Source of the DNA: Albidovulum inexpectatum
GTDB lineage: Bacteria > Pseudomonadota > Alphaproteobacteria > Rhodobacterales > Rhodobacteraceae
NCBI RefSeq assembly: GCF_002927635.1
Contig: NZ_PRDS01000006.1
Span: forward strand, 152,511 to 216,510
DNA length: 64,000 nt
Direction of reading: 5' to 3'
Shown here: in pieces, positions 63,703-64,000 of the stretch
How positions within the stretch are numbered: the stretch's first letter is position 1
Layout of the letters: the number at the start of each line of letters is the position of its first letter
Position numbers and translations under genes: made by a program
Notes under the pieces: model-generated
The model's input: the letters and a program-made list of their open reading frames with translations, nothing else
Database searches by the model: none
What the model was told of the DNA's origin: nothing

Positions 63703-64000
63703 TGATGCGGTGGATGCCCCCACCAACGGCATCTTGTATGCCATGACGGTTCTATAGGAACCAATTTTGGAGGGCACATCGATGGCGACGAAGATCAGCA
63801 TGCTGGCGATCGACTTGGCGAAGGGCAGTTTTCAGGTCTGTGCGGTCGGGCCGGATGGGACGGTTCTCTACAATCGGGCGCTATCGCGGACACGGTTGGC
63901 CGCGCTTTTGGCCGAACAGCCAACCTGCATCGTGGCCATGGAGGCTTGCGCAACCTCCCATCACTGGGGCCGGGTGGCGCAACGACATGGCCACGAGGTG
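63703..64000 (+). mobile_element. IS110-family element (left part)
   Basis: It begins at about 63700-63703, directly after the last recognisable IS3 orfB codon. IS110-family elements insert without classical terminal repeats and carry a bridge RNA in a non-coding end; only about 80 bases of non-coding sequence are visible here. The exact boundary is uncertain by a few bases. Confidence 0.7.
63782..64000 (+). CDS. IS110-family transposase, N-terminal part (runs off window)
   Basis: 73 codons from ATG at 63782 (GGAGGG upstream). KISMLAIDLAKGSFQVCAVG carries the first acidic residue of the RuvC-like DEDD domain (Asp11) and CIVAMEACATSHHWGRVAQR the second (Glu). The reading frame is still open at the window end, so completeness and the second terminus cannot be judged. 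About 80 bases of non-coding left end separate it from the IS3 junction. Confidence 0.88.
   Translation, partial: MATKISMLAIDLAKGSFQVCAVGPDGTVLYNRALSRTRLAALLAEQPTCIVAMEACATSHHWGRVAQRHGHEV

Overview
The window is high-GC alphaproteobacterial DNA, most likely from a Paracoccus-like member of the Rhodobacteraceae. That placement rests on tightly packed, often overlapping operons, the set of small family-typical lipoproteins, a PccR-type propionate regulator beside its targets, and an hdaA-ppk1-ppx block. All identifications come from reading the sequence and translated motifs; no database search was run.

About 1-53.9 kb is ordinary chromosome. It starts with the end of an S-formylglutathione hydrolase gene, a HAD phosphatase and an ornithine-cyclodeaminase-like gene. 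A minus-strand beta-oxidation block follows (bifunctional enoyl-CoA hydratase/3-hydroxyacyl-CoA dehydrogenase, thiolase, GST, acyl-CoA dehydrogenase, two MerR regulators). Next come a metal-exporter-like permease with a perfect palindromic operator, two hotdog thioesterases with a MATE exporter, purD, xseA, an AlkB-like membrane hydroxylase, ftsY and an MFS transporter. From 19.5 to 30.8 kb lies a propionyl-CoA assimilation locus: the regulator pccR, pccB, pccA and methylmalonyl-CoA mutase, interspersed with small envelope proteins and a sulfotransferase-like gene. TTTGC/GCAAA half-sites stand before pccR and pccB. Then follow a J-domain protein, the ppx-ppk1-hdaA group, a PEP-utilising PPDK-like enzyme with a weakened ATP-grasp half, a SleB-like cell-wall hydrolase, the folB-folP-glmM operon, ilvC facing two Lrp-type regulators, an aminotransferase, a UbiH-type monooxygenase and a GntR regulator.

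From about 54.0 kb to the end the DNA is a mosaic accessory region. It holds an intact IS3-type element, a compositionally odd lipoprotein gene, an IS481-like remnant, a RES/Xre toxin-antitoxin pair with a readable promoter and operator, a frameshifted phosphoglycolate phosphatase gene, a redoxin gene cut at its 5' end, a HAD fragment, a multiply broken IS6-type transposase, a nonsense-interrupted phage terminase remnant, and a second IS3 element cut by an IS110-type element that runs off the window.

Inside this mosaic, 60.9-63.0 kb carries an intact three-gene operon: a small DUF4258-like protein, a protein with uracil-DNA-glycosylase-like motifs, and a two-HTH protein. It has its own promoter framed by repeats and is the best candidate for an undescribed system in the window. 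No rRNA, tRNA or CRISPR array was recognised.
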